A stretch of DNA of 64,000 nucleotides, taken from an uncultured Oscillospiraceae bacterium (GTDB lineage: Bacteria; Bacillota; Clostridia; Oscillospirales; Ruminococcaceae). The stretch covers positions 75,578 to 139,577 of the forward strand of contig CAJTQM010000001.1 in NCBI GenBank assembly GCA_910578255.1. The letters run 5' to 3'. Shown here one piece after another: positions 23,891 through 31,698 of the stretch. The position numbers were made by a program, and so were the translations under genes. The stretch's first letter is position 1. Each line of letters begins with the position of its first letter. Below the pieces are notes generated by a model that saw nothing but the letters and a program-made list of their open reading frames with translations, did not search any database and was not told where the DNA came from.

Positions 23891-23917
23891 ATTCCCACAA
23901 AAAGTTTTTGTGGGAAT
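23891..23917. promoter_or_regulatory. 13-bp palindrome upstream of the small Cys protein (candidate operator)
   Basis: ATTCCCACAAAAA (23891-23903) is perfectly complementary to 23905-23917. On the minus strand a TATAAA -10-like box (near 23887-23882) follows, so the palindrome covers the -35 region. No T-run argues against a terminator role. Confidence 0.45.
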
Positions 23918-24078
23918 TTCGATGAGACAAGGCGACGCAAATGGGGTGAATAGCCGGTTTTCATCGATTGGTATTAGTATGCGCGAAAAGGCGCCGGATA
24001 ACCGGACGGCAGGCTGAATAAGCTTTGGCATAAATGCCCATGCTTTTTGCATAAAATAAATGCAGAAAGGCGGAATGG

Positions 24079-24369
24079 ATGATGGAGGGTATTTTGAAAA
24101 ACAGCCGGCTGTTCGCCAAGGAAAAGGAAAAAGAAGACCGTCAGGCAGTGGAGCAATACCGGGATATCCTGCGGGATCTGGCGTTTTTGCGCGCACAGAT
24201 TGAGCGGGTAGACTCCAATTTCAACATGACCGATGATCAGGATCTGGTGGAAAGCTATATTTACGAGTCCAACGCTTTGGCGGCGCGCTACCGCTTTTTG
24301 CTGCGGACGGCGAAGGAACAAAGAGCCCGGCTGGGCAATGCCGGGGCCTTGATTGGAATGACGGAGTGA
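24079..24369 (+). CDS. DUF2508 (YaaL-like) protein
   Basis: A 96-residue, mostly helical, charged protein matching the DUF2508/YaaL family: an N-terminal Lys/Glu-rich helix (FAKEKEKEDRQAVEQYRDIL), then FNMTDDQDLVESYIYESNALAARYRFLL, the conserved core. The family is uncharacterised but sits next to bofA in Bacillus (yaaL-bofA) and in many spore formers. Here too it overlaps the bofA gene. Either ATG of the pair at 24079/24082 may start translation after AAAGGCGG. A link to sporulation is inferred from the neighbourhood only. Confidence 0.85.
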   Translation: MMEGILKNSRLFAKEKEKEDRQAVEQYRDILRDLAFLRAQIERVDSNFNMTDDQDLVESYIYESNALAARYRFLLRTAKEQRARLGNAGALIGMTE

Positions 24370-24620
24370 TGAAAATGTTGGTTTGGGTCGCGGTGGGAGC
24401 AGGCGTTTTGATGGCTTTTTTCTTTTTAAAAACAGGGCGGCCGGTGCGCAATCTTCTTTCCAGCGTTCTGGGCGGCGGACTGGCCTTTTGGGTGCTGAAT
24501 CTGGCGTCCGGGCTGACCGGGGTCACGCTGTCTTTGAACCTGGCGTCGGTCTGCTCGGCGCTGTTCTTAGGCCCGCCGGGGATCTGTTCGTTATGGCTGT
24601 TAAAACTTTTTTGGAAGTAA
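24369..24620 (+). CDS. bofA: Pro-sigma-K processing inhibitor BofA family protein
   Basis: A small membrane protein of 83 residues with hydrophobic segments (about 3-21, 29-50 and 52-80). BofA inhibits the SpoIVFB intramembrane protease during sporulation in Bacillus. Matching features are the C-terminal block LNLASVCSALFLGPPGICSLWLLK and the location directly after a DUF2508 gene. The stop of DUF2508 and this ATG share a base (TGATG); a second in-frame ATG at 24375 has the better spacing to GGAG at 24363-24366, so the true start may be six bases later. Its presence suggests a spore-forming lineage. Confidence 0.82.
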   Translation: MKMLVWVAVGAGVLMAFFFLKTGRPVRNLLSSVLGGGLAFWVLNLASGLTGVTLSLNLASVCSALFLGPPGICSLWLLKLFWK

Positions 24621-24662
24621 AATAAGAGAAAAAAGCCGCCCGAAAAGGCGGTCCGATAAAAT

Positions 24663-24700
24663 AAATCCCACAGGCCAATCTAGCCTGTGGGATTTGTTTT
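24663..24700 (+). terminator. Terminator after bofA
   Basis: Perfect 13-bp stem AAATCCCACAGGC (24663-24675) with 24683-24695, loop CAATCTA, then GTTTT. A smaller GCCGCC/GGCGG hairpin precedes it at about 24635-24652. Confidence 0.85.
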
Positions 24701-24729
24701 ATATGGAATCGAGCGCTTAAAAAGAGCGG

Positions 24730-25026
24730 TTAGTGGGGGCTTTTTTCCTCTGCAAGCGGGGACATTTCTGCCCATTTTTTGCATTGTTCGATTCTCGCGC
24801 CATGGGGATTGTCTCCATGCTCGGGGTCGCAGGAATACTGGGTCAGCAAATCGCAGGGAATTTGCGGGCATTGGCCGCAGTGCAGAAAGCCTTTCTCCTG
24901 GCAGCACATGGCGACAGGGCATTCCCCGTGGAAGGGATGGCCGTTTGTGGCGATACACCCCTCGCAATGACAGCTTTCTACAAATGCGCAGCCGTCGCAG
25001 CGCAAGCCGCATCTTGTGTCGATCAT
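24730..25026 (-). CDS. Cysteine-rich DUF3795-like protein
   Basis: A 98-residue cytoplasmic protein with 14 cysteines, spaced as C6-x3-C10-x2-C13-x5-C19-x-C21-x2-C24 and again C50-x2-C53-x4-C58. This is the pattern of DUF3795 proteins (small Cys-rich, presumed metal- or cluster-binding; function unknown). The upstream GTG at 25035 is part of the ribosome binding site GGAGGTGAT, so the ATG at 25024-25026 is the start, eight bases after GGAGG. It is a lone minus-strand gene downstream of rnpB. Confidence 0.8.
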   Translation of the reverse strand: MIDTRCGLRCDGCAFVESCHCEGCIATNGHPFHGECPVAMCCQEKGFLHCGQCPQIPCDLLTQYSCDPEHGDNPHGARIEQCKKWAEMSPLAEEKSPH

Positions 25027-25102
25027 TTGTATCACCTCCGGAAAATCGAGAATTTATTTGTGGATCAAACATGATACCAGCCGGAAGAGGGGCTGGAAAA
25101 GG

Positions 25103-25133
25103 AAAAAAGAGCCGTTATAGCGGCTCTTTTTTT
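25103..25133 (-). terminator. Terminator of the RNase P RNA gene
   Basis: AGAGCCG (25108-25114) pairs with CGGCTCT (25121-25127); a U-run follows on the minus strand (six A at 25103-25108) and seven T lie on the plus side, so it is bidirectional. Confidence 0.85.
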
Positions 25134-25137
25134 ATCC

Positions 25138-25490
25138 TAAACGCGACCAGGCATATAAGCCGAGTTCTGTTAAAAACAGCAATCTTTCTAGACCTTCCGT
25201 CGCCGGAAGGTTCAAGCCACCTGGACGGGACCCGCCGGGCAGGCGGTAACGGTCCCCTTTCGGTGTTGCTTCGGATAGGGTTTACATAGCCGCGCGGTCT
25301 CCCGCGCGCTGGTGAGCTCTTGCCTCGCCTTTCCATCCTTGCCGCAGAAGCGGCGGTTTCTTTCTGTTGCACTTTCCCTAGAGTCGCCTCCGGCTGCCGT
25401 TAGCAGCTATCCTTGCCCTGTGAAGCCCGGACTTTCCTCATACACGGCCTTTCGGCGCTGTGCACGCTGCTGTTCTGCCTGCTCGCAGAC
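25138..25490 (-). ncRNA. rnpB: RNase P RNA (bacterial type A)
   Basis: Catalytic RNA that matures the 5' ends of tRNAs. On the minus strand the universally conserved blocks are present: GAGGAAAGTCCGGGC (P4 5' strand, about 25444-25430) and ACAGAACTCGGCTTATA (P4 3' strand, about 25170-25154), with GAGCTCACCAGCG and CGGGAGACCGCGCGG hairpins between. P1 can be traced by pairing GCGAGCAGGC (25486-25477) with GCCTGGTCGC (25152-25143), one mismatch. Length of about 350 bases fits the ancestral A type. A terminator follows directly. Ends are approximate by a few bases. It begins only about 12-16 bases after the TM2-protein gene, with which it may be cotranscribed. Confidence 0.95.
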
Positions 25491-25501
25491 CGCGCGAAGG
25501 A

Positions 25502-26005
25502 TTATTGCTGCAGCGGCATACCGTTGCCGTCGACGATGATGCTGCCGGTCAAAAGCATAATGCCTTCAATAAATCCCCAGATACCGGAGACAAAGCTTAA
25601 AATACCACAGGAAAGCAAGGTCATACAAAGCTGGATGACCGCTTTGGTGGTATAGCCCAGATAGAAGTTATGCACGCCGAACGCGCCTAAAAAAATGCCC
25701 AGAAGGCCGGCGGCCATTTTGGATTTTAGCGGCGCCGCTACCGGCGGGTAAGCGGGGGGCGGATATCCTCCCTGGCTGGGCGCCTGATAGGTCGCCTGCG
25801 GATTCTGCGCGGGATCCTGATAATAGGTCTGCTGCGCCTGCTCCGGCGCAAACTGGCATCCGCACTGGGAGCAGAACACTGTGCCCGGCTGGCACTGGGC
25901 GCCGCAATTGGCACAGTAATTGCTGCCGGAGCCACTGGCTACGCCGCAGGAGGGGCATACGGTGGCGTCGGGGTTCATCTGTGTGCCGCAATGTCTACAA
26001 TACAT
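25502..26005 (-). CDS. Double zinc-ribbon, TM2-domain membrane protein
   Basis: A 167-residue protein with two N-terminal zinc ribbons (YCRHCGTQMNPDATVCPSCG and YCANCGAQ...FCSQCG), a Gln/Pro/Tyr-rich linker (about 60-95), and a C-terminal TM2 domain of two membrane helices (AAGLLGIFLGAFGVHNFYLG and the LSCGILSFVSGIWGFIEGIML helix). The GVHNFYLG turn is the TM2 signature. The frame is open to 26059, but the ATG at 26003-26005 follows AGGAG and starts the first ribbon. Function is unknown; the family is widespread in Clostridia. It lies directly upstream of rnpB on the same strand. Confidence 0.88.
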   Translation of the reverse strand: MYCRHCGTQMNPDATVCPSCGVASGSGSNYCANCGAQCQPGTVFCSQCGCQFAPEQAQQTYYQDPAQNPQATYQAPSQGGYPPPAYPPVAAPLKSKMAAGLLGIFLGAFGVHNFYLGYTTKAVIQLCMTLLSCGILSFVSGIWGFIEGIMLLTGSIIVDGNGMPLQQ

Positions 26006-26210
26006 GGGGAACAACTCCTTTAAAAGCTTTCTAAACAAAACAACGCTTTTGTTAGACAAAAGTCTTCACTTTTACAAACAGCATAGCATATTTTCGTGGT
26101 TTTGACTAGTTGCCCGAGAGAAAAATCTTTGCTTTTTTTGCAGGAAATCTTCGGTTATTCAGGTGAAACAGCCCAGGAACGGAATTTTTTTGCATGTAAG
26201 AAAAAATTTC

Positions 26211-26238
26211 TTGCAAAAAATAGAGAAAGGACTATAAT
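26211..26238 (+). promoter_or_regulatory. Sigma-A promoter of gdhA
   Basis: TTGCAA (26211-26216), 16-base spacer, perfect TATAAT (26233-26238), about 65 bases before the ATG at 26305. Confidence 0.7.
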
Positions 26239-26304
26239 AGATACATGGATACAACGTTTTCGCCTTTTGGCGGGACGGTTTTTCACAAAAGAGGAGGAAA
26301 AACA

Positions 26305-27657
26305 ATGGCTTTGAAAAGCGATTACATGAAAGAAGTCTATCAAAAGGTCTGCCAGCGGGACCAGGGGGAGCCGGAATTTTTGCAGGCAGTGCAGGAGGTT
26401 TTGGAATCCCTTGAGCCGGTGGTGGAAAAACGGCCGGATATAAAAGAAGCGGGCATCGTGGAACGGATGGTAGAGCCGGAGCGTTTTTTACAGTTTCGGG
26501 TGTCCTGGGTGGACGACAGCGGGAAGGTGCAGGTCAACCGGGGATACCGGGTACAGTATAACTCGGCCATCGGCCCGTACAAGGGCGGACTGCGGCTGCA
26601 TCCGTCGGTGAACGCCTCGATCATTAAGTTTTTGGGATTTGAGCAGTGCTTTAAAAACGCGCTGACCGGTCTGCCTATGGGCGGCGGCAAAGGCGGCTCG
26701 GACTTCGATCCGAAGGGAAAATCCGACGGGGAGATCATGCGTTTTTGCCAGAGTTTTATGACCGAGTTGTGCCGCCATATCGGCGCGGATACCGACGTAC
26801 CTGCCGGCGACATCGGCGTAGGGGCGCGGGAAATTGGATTTTTGTACGGCCAGTATAAAAAGATCCGAAATGAACATACCGGCGTATTGACCGGCAAGGG
26901 ACTGACCTACGGCGGGTCTCTGGTCCGCAAGGAAGCCACCGGGTATGGGCTTTTGTATTTTACCGAAGAAATGCTCAAAAATATGAAGAAGGATTCGGTT
27001 AAGGGGAAAAAGGTCGTGATTTCCGGCTCCGGTAACGTGGCGATTTACGCGGCGGAGAAGGCCGGACAGCTAGGCGGCAAGGTGATCGCCATGAGCGATT
27101 CCTCCGGCTATGTGTATGACCCGGAGGGCATCCGGCTGGAGGTAGTCAAAGAGATTAAAGAGGTGCGGCGCGGCCGCATCAGCGAATATGTAAAGGAGGT
27201 CCCCGGCGCAAAATACACCGAAGGATGCAAGGGAATCTGGTCGATCCCCTGCGAAATCGCGCTGCCCTGCGCCACCCAGAATGAGTTGGATGGCGAAGGC
27301 GCCAAGGCGCTGGTGAAAAACGGGGTCATCGCGGTGGCGGAGGGGGCGAATATGCCCAGCACGCCGGAAGCAGTGGAACTGTTTTTGGAAAAGGGCGTGC
27401 TGTTTGGACCGGCCAAAGCGGCCAACGCCGGCGGCGTTGCCACCAGCGGTCTGGAGATGAGCCAGAATTCCATGCGTTACAGCTGGAGTTTTGAGGAAGT
27501 GGACAAAAAGCTTCAGGATATTATGGTGGGAATTTTCCGCAGCGCCTATGACGCTTCGAAGGAATTTGGCGCCCAGGGCAATTTGGTGGTCGGCGCCAAC
27601 GCGGCGGGCTTTTTGAAGATCGCCGAAACGATGCTGGCCTACGGGCTGACCTTCTAA
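26305..27657 (+). CDS. gdhA: NADP-type glutamate dehydrogenase
   Basis: Reductive amination of 2-oxoglutarate to glutamate, linking ammonia assimilation with central carbon. The protein is 450 residues, the size of the hexameric NADP(H)-dependent class. Substrate-site motifs are visible: PYKGGLRLHPSVN (K93), LPMGGGKGGSDFDPKG (K129, the lysine typical of the active site) and VPAGDIGVG (catalytic D169). The Rossmann segment VVISGSGNVAIYAAEKA follows. Start at 26305 is fixed by GAGGAGG; upstream codons to 26245 lie inside the untranslated leader. Single-gene unit with its own promoter. Confidence 0.96.
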   Translation: MALKSDYMKEVYQKVCQRDQGEPEFLQAVQEVLESLEPVVEKRPDIKEAGIVERMVEPERFLQFRVSWVDDSGKVQVNRGYRVQYNSAIGPYKGGLRLHPSVNASIIKFLGFEQCFKNALTGLPMGGGKGGSDFDPKGKSDGEIMRFCQSFMTELCRHIGADTDVPAGDIGVGAREIGFLYGQYKKIRNEHTGVLTGKGLTYGGSLVRKEATGYGLLYFTEEMLKNMKKDSVKGKKVVISGSGNVAIYAAEKAGQLGGKVIAMSDSSGYVYDPEGIRLEVVKEIKEVRRGRISEYVKEVPGAKYTEGCKGIWSIPCEIALPCATQNELDGEGAKALVKNGVIAVAEGANMPSTPEAVELFLEKGVLFGPAKAANAGGVATSGLEMSQNSMRYSWSFEEVDKKLQDIMVGIFRSAYDASKEFGAQGNLVVGANAAGFLKIAETMLAYGLTF

Positions 27658-27795
27658 AGGGGATTTTTTAGTCGAAAGGCGCAGGATACAGGGCGGAGAG
27701 GTTTTTCCGTCCGGGATGTCCCGCGCTTTTTGCGTTTTCTGTGGAAATAGACAAAACAAAAGACTGGTCCGCAGCGCTTTTTGGCGGGAAAGTAC

Positions 27796-27824
27796 TTGTG
27801 CTTGTTGCATTAAAGTGCTAAAAT
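27796..27824 (+). promoter_or_regulatory. Sigma-A promoter of ilvE
   Basis: TTGTGC (27796-27801), 17-base spacer, TAAAAT (27819-27824). No T-box or attenuator structure is evident in the 60-base leader. Confidence 0.6.
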
Positions 27825-27887
27825 TACAGAAAAATATAAAGGTGTTTCACCGAAAAGACACAAGATTGAGAAAAGGTGTGAAGGAAA

Positions 27888-28961
27888 ATGAGCGAAATCA
27901 AGATCGTAAAGACCACTGCGCCCAAGCAAAAACCCCAGGACGAGACCAAGCTGGGATTTGGCGCCATCACCACCGACCACATGTTTTTGATGGATTATAC
28001 CGAAGGCAAGGGCTGGCACGATCCGCGGATCGTACCCTATGGACCCATTGAGCTGGATCCCTTTGCCAAATGCCTGCATTATGGCCAGGAGGTTTTTGAG
28101 GGCCTGAAGGCGTACCGGGGGGACAAAGGCGAAATTCGTCTGTTCCGGCCGGAAGAAAACTTTAAGCGGATCAATCGTTCCAACGACCGGATGTGCATCC
28201 CCCAGCTGGACGAGGGCCTTTGCCTGGAGGCGCTAAAAAAGCTGATCGAGTTGGACCAGGATTGGGTTCCTCACGCAGAAGGCACCACCTTATATATCCG
28301 CCCGTTTGTCATCGCCACCGAGCCGAAGCTGGGGACCGATTCTTCCAAAACCTATCTGTTTTTGATTGTGCTCTCCCCCTCCGGCGCCTACTATCCCCAG
28401 GGCTTTAACCCGGTGAAAATCTACGTGGAGACCCAGTATGTCCGGGCAGTCCGCGGCGGCATGGGCGAAGCGAAGACCGGTGGCAACTACGCCTGTTCGT
28501 TAAAGGGGCAGGAGGTGGCCCACGAGCAGGGCTATTCCCAGGTGTTGTGGCTGGACGGCGTTGAGCGCAAATACATCGAAGAGGTGGGCGCCATGAACGT
28601 CTTCTTTGTCATCGACAATAAGATTGTCACCCCGATGCTCACCGGCAGCATCCTGCCCGGCATCACCCGCAAATCCTGTATTGCGCTTTTGAAAGATTGG
28701 GGATATGAGGTAGAGGAGCGGCGCATCTCGGTGGAGGAGTTGCTGCAGGCAGGCAAGGAAGGCCGTTTGCAGGAGGCATTTGGCAGCGGCACGGCGGCGG
28801 TCATCTCCCCCATTGGCGAGTTGAAGATCGACGAGCACATCCTGCCTTTGTCCGGCGGCAAGATCGGTCCGATTTCCCAGCGGCTGTACGACCAGCTGAC
28901 CGGGATTCAGTGGGGACGCATCCCCGGGCCGGAGGGCTGGAGCGTAAAGGTCTGCGGCTGA
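27888..28961 (+). CDS. ilvE: Branched-chain amino acid aminotransferase
   Basis: PLP enzyme of fold type IV that transfers the amino group between glutamate and branched-chain 2-oxo acids, the last step of Leu/Ile/Val synthesis. It is 357 residues, the longer eukaryote-like class common in Firmicutes. The PLP lysine is K196 in GEAKTGGNYACS. The N-terminal block ITTDHMFLMDY, HYGQEVFEGLKAY and the C-terminal GSGTAAVISPI phosphate-binding region are present. AAGGA lies before the ATG. Next to gdhA, which supplies glutamate, but with its own promoter and terminator. Confidence 0.96.
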   Translation: MSEIKIVKTTAPKQKPQDETKLGFGAITTDHMFLMDYTEGKGWHDPRIVPYGPIELDPFAKCLHYGQEVFEGLKAYRGDKGEIRLFRPEENFKRINRSNDRMCIPQLDEGLCLEALKKLIELDQDWVPHAEGTTLYIRPFVIATEPKLGTDSSKTYLFLIVLSPSGAYYPQGFNPVKIYVETQYVRAVRGGMGEAKTGGNYACSLKGQEVAHEQGYSQVLWLDGVERKYIEEVGAMNVFFVIDNKIVTPMLTGSILPGITRKSCIALLKDWGYEVEERRISVEELLQAGKEGRLQEAFGSGTAAVISPIGELKIDEHILPLSGGKIGPISQRLYDQLTGIQWGRIPGPEGWSVKVCG

Positions 28962-28983
28962 TCGGAAAAAGATATGCACAAAG

Positions 28984-29006
28984 AGGCGGCGAAGGCCGCC
29001 TTTTTT
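28984..29006 (+). terminator. Terminator after ilvE
   Basis: AGGCGGC (28984-28990), loop GAAG, GCCGCCT (28995-29001), then T-run to 29006. It also separates ilvE from the next gene, whose likely start lies only 33 bases further. Confidence 0.85.
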
Positions 29007-29038
29007 CCGTCCGGATAGAAAAAGAGAGGAGCATCTTT

Positions 29039-29935
29039 CTGGAAAAACTGATTTTTACCGTTCCGCCGGCGTTTGACGGCCGCACGGTCAACGACTTTCT
29101 GCGCCGGGGGCAGGGAGTCTCCTACCGGCTTATCAAAAAACTCAAACGGGAGGTACCGCCCGGCGGCATCTACCGAAACGGCGCCCATGTGCGGACCATC
29201 GACCCGGTGCAGACAGGCGACCAGCTGCTTTTGCGCTGGCGGGAGGAGGGAGCCGGTCCGGCGGCGTCTGCCGAAACGGTGCAGGTGCTGTACGAGGATG
29301 AGGCGCTGATCGTGTTTAATAAGCCCTGGGACATGCCCTGCCATCCGGCCAAAAGGCACCAGGGCGACACACTGGGCAATGTGTTCGCCGCCCGTTGCGC
29401 CGCCGCCGGGCAGACGCTGCCCTTTCGCGCGGTAAACCGCCTGGACAAGGACACCACCGGCATTGTGGTGGCGGCCAAAAATCAGTTTGCGGCCTCCCGG
29501 TTGGCGGGGCAGGTGGAAAAGCAGTACCTGGCGATTTTGTGCGGGATCCCCCAGCCGCCGACCGGAACGGTAGACGCGCCCATTGGCCGGGTGGATCCGG
29601 TGCACATCCTGCGGCAGGTTTCGCCGGACGGCCAGCAGGCGATAACCCATTACGAAACATTGGCCGCGGCAGAGAATTACAGCCTTGTCCGGCTTTGGCT
29701 GGAGACGGGAAGAACTCACCAGATCCGGGTACACATGGCCCATATCGGCCATCCACTGGCCGGAGACGCCTTATACGGCGGGGACAACCGGATCATAGAG
29801 CGGCAGGCGCTGCCCTGCGCCGCCTGCCGGTTTGCCCATCCGGTGAGCCAAAAGGAGGTAAAAATTCTCGCCCCTTTGCACGAACCGTTTAAAAAAGCAC
29901 TTGAAAATGCATATATATCCGTATATACTGAATAA
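29039..29935 (+). CDS. RluA/RluD-family pseudouridine synthase, probable CTG start
   Basis: Isomerises uridines in rRNA or tRNA to pseudouridine. The S4-like N-terminal domain (VNDFLRRGQGVSYRLIKKLK) is followed by the synthase core with the catalytic Asp in NRLDKDTTGIVVAAK and the LETGRTHQIRVHMAHIGHPLAGD block. The substrate cannot be told between RluD-like subgroups. The frame is open upstream to a GTG at 28910, but that would cross the ilvE terminator. AGGAG at 29027-29031 lies seven bases before a CTG at 29039 that opens LEKLIFTVPPAFDG, matching where relatives start; no ATG, GTG or TTG is suitably placed. CTG initiation is therefore inferred; an annotator might choose another start. Confidence 0.88.
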   Translation: MEKLIFTVPPAFDGRTVNDFLRRGQGVSYRLIKKLKREVPPGGIYRNGAHVRTIDPVQTGDQLLLRWREEGAGPAASAETVQVLYEDEALIVFNKPWDMPCHPAKRHQGDTLGNVFAARCAAAGQTLPFRAVNRLDKDTTGIVVAAKNQFAASRLAGQVEKQYLAILCGIPQPPTGTVDAPIGRVDPVHILRQVSPDGQQAITHYETLAAAENYSLVRLWLETGRTHQIRVHMAHIGHPLAGDALYGGDNRIIERQALPCAACRFAHPVSQKEVKILAPLHEPFKKALENAYISVYTE

Positions 29936-29961
29936 AAACGAAAAAAAATTTAAAAATATAC

Positions 29962-29989
29962 TTGATTTTTGCAAATTTATGCATATAAT
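29962..29989 (+). promoter_or_regulatory. Promoter of the amino acid ABC transporter operon
   Basis: TTGATT (29962-29967), 16-base spacer, perfect TATAAT (29984-29989), set in a strongly AT-rich upstream region (29935-29960) that could act as an UP element. Confidence 0.7.
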
Positions 29990-30027
29990 AAGATTATACC
30001 AATTCAACAGACAGGAGAGAAAATAAG

Positions 30028-30885
30028 ATGAAAAAAGCAATATCCCTCATTTTGACAGCGCTGATGCTGCTGACCCTTGCCGCCTGTAACGGCACCACCC
30101 CTTCCCCGGCTGCGGGCGATTCTTCCACCGCATCCCAGACTGATACCAGTTCCTCGGCTGACACCGGCTCCTCCGATACGTCTGACGGGGAAAAGCCGAA
30201 ACTCAACACCGTGACCCCCGGCAAACTGACCATGTCCACCGACGCCGGCTTCGCCCCGTATGAATATGTAGAAGGCGAAAAAGTCGTGGGCGTTGACGCG
30301 GACATTGCCCAGGCCATTGCCGATTACTACGGGCTGGAACTGGTCATCCAGGACATGGACTTTACCAACGCGTTGCTGGCGCCGCAGAACGGCACCGCGG
30401 ATTTTGCCGCCGCTGGTATTTCCATTACGGAAGAGCGCTTGGAAACGATGGATTTCACCATGGAATACGCCGAGTCCGAGCAGGTGATCTTAGTCAGAAA
30501 GGGCTTTGCCGATATCAAAGAGGAAAAGGACCTGGCCAATGTGAAGATCGGCGTACAGCAAAGCACAACGGCCGACCTGTACTGCCAGGACATGGAGTAT
30601 GCCAATGTAAGCGCGTATAAAAAGAATCTGGTTGCGGCGGAGGACCTGAAAAACGGTCAGATCGACTGCATGATCTTAGACAACATGCCGGCTAAGGCGA
30701 TTTTGCAGCAAAACGAGGCGGAACTGGAGATTCTGGATGTGGTATTGTTTACCGACGTATACGCTCTGGCGGTGAAAAAGGGCAACACCGAAATGGCCGA
30801 GGCGCTGAACACCGTTTTGAAAAAGCTGATCGACGAAGGAAAAATTCAGGAATTTACCAAAACGCATATGGACGCTTCGATGTAA
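30028..30885 (+). CDS. Polar amino acid ABC transporter substrate-binding lipoprotein
   Basis: Extracellular receptor of a type 3 (SBP_bac_3) amino acid importer, 285 residues. The signal peptide is followed by the lipobox LTLAAC with the lipidated C20, then a Ser/Thr/Asp-rich tether to about 55. The binding domain starts LTMSTDAGFAPYEYVEG and contains VGVDADIAQAIADYYGLE and GIQ-type hinge VKIGVQQSTTADLY. The ligand cannot be read from sequence; glutamine, cystine or arginine are all plausible. First gene of binding protein-permease-ATPase; a stable hairpin separates it from the permease gene and may favour excess binding protein. Confidence 0.93.
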   Translation: MKKAISLILTALMLLTLAACNGTTPSPAAGDSSTASQTDTSSSADTGSSDTSDGEKPKLNTVTPGKLTMSTDAGFAPYEYVEGEKVVGVDADIAQAIADYYGLELVIQDMDFTNALLAPQNGTADFAAAGISITEERLETMDFTMEYAESEQVILVRKGFADIKEEKDLANVKIGVQQSTTADLYCQDMEYANVSAYKKNLVAAEDLKNGQIDCMILDNMPAKAILQQNEAELEILDVVLFTDVYALAVKKGNTEMAEALNTVLKKLIDEGKIQEFTKTHMDASM

Positions 30886-30909
30886 AACGAGGCGAGTCGT
30901 CCGACGGAT

Positions 30910-30944
30910 GAAACGCAGGGGGGAAGACTTCCCCCCTTACGTTT
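30910..30944 (+). promoter_or_regulatory. Intercistronic hairpin between binding protein and permease genes
   Basis: AAACG-CA-GGGGGGAAG (30911-30926) pairs with CTTCCCCCC-TTA-CGTTT (30928-30944). No T-run follows. Such structures commonly protect the 3' end of the upstream message and give more binding protein than permease; that role is inferred. Confidence 0.6.
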
Positions 30945-30972
30945 ATCTTGCGACAGGAAAGGGAGTGACGGT

Positions 30973-31698
30973 TTGTTCTCGTATTTTGGCGCCCAGCATC
31001 TGCTTTGGATGCAGGGACTGCAAAAAAGTCTGTACCGAACCTTTGTGGAGAAGGACCGGTATATGGCGTTTTTGAAAGGAATCGGCGTTACGCTGGAGAT
31101 TTCGTTTTTCGCGGTGCTTTTGGGTACAATCATCGGTGTAGTGGTGGCGGTGGTCAAGCATATGTCCAAAAAGCACCATTTTCTGCGTCCGCTGGAATGG
31201 CTTTTGGACGCGTATGTACTGGTGACGCGGGGAACGCCGGTTTATGTGCAGCTGCTGATTTTAAACACGGTGGTCTTCGCTTCGGTACAGAACAAAATTC
31301 TGGTGGCGGTCATCACCTTCGGCATCAACTCCGGCGCTTATGTGGCGGAAATCATCCGCGCGGGCATCAACTCGGTGGATAAAGGCCAGTTTGAGGCGGG
31401 CAATTCCCTGGGATTGCGCGACGGCGCCGTTATGCGGCTGATCGTTCTGCCCCAGGCGATCCGCAACATCCTGCCGGCGTTGGGCAATGAGTTTATCACG
31501 CTGGTGAAGGAAACCTCCATCGCCGGGACCATGGCGGTCAACGACCTGACCAAGGCGGCGGAGCGGATCGGTGGCGCCACCTATGATCTGTACACGCCGC
31601 TTTTGTCTATTGCGGTGATCTATTTTGTGCTGGTGTTCGGCATGACCCGTCTGCTGAAGCTGTTTGAAAGGAGGCTGGCCAGAAGTGATAACCGTTAA
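30973..31698 (+). CDS. Polar amino acid ABC transporter permease
   Basis: Membrane subunit of the importer, 241 residues, HisM/GlnP family, with about five transmembrane helices. The EAA loop that contacts the ATPase is EAGNSLGLRDGAVMRLIVLPQAIRNILPAL. TRGTPVYVQLLIL is another family block. The start is a TTG at 30973, seven bases after GGGAG. Its 3' end overlaps the ATPase gene by 14 bases. Only one permease gene is present, so the channel is expected to be a homodimer. Confidence 0.93.
   Translation: MFSYFGAQHLLWMQGLQKSLYRTFVEKDRYMAFLKGIGVTLEISFFAVLLGTIIGVVVAVVKHMSKKHHFLRPLEWLLDAYVLVTRGTPVYVQLLILNTVVFASVQNKILVAVITFGINSGAYVAEIIRAGINSVDKGQFEAGNSLGLRDGAVMRLIVLPQAIRNILPALGNEFITLVKETSIAGTMAVNDLTKAAERIGGATYDLYTPLLSIAVIYFVLVFGMTRLLKLFERRLARSDNR

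Noticed and set aside
27658..27887. Possible T-box or amino-acid riboswitch before ilvE
   Set aside because: The T-box consensus (AGGGTGGNACCGCG) is absent and the predicted leader is only about 60 bases.
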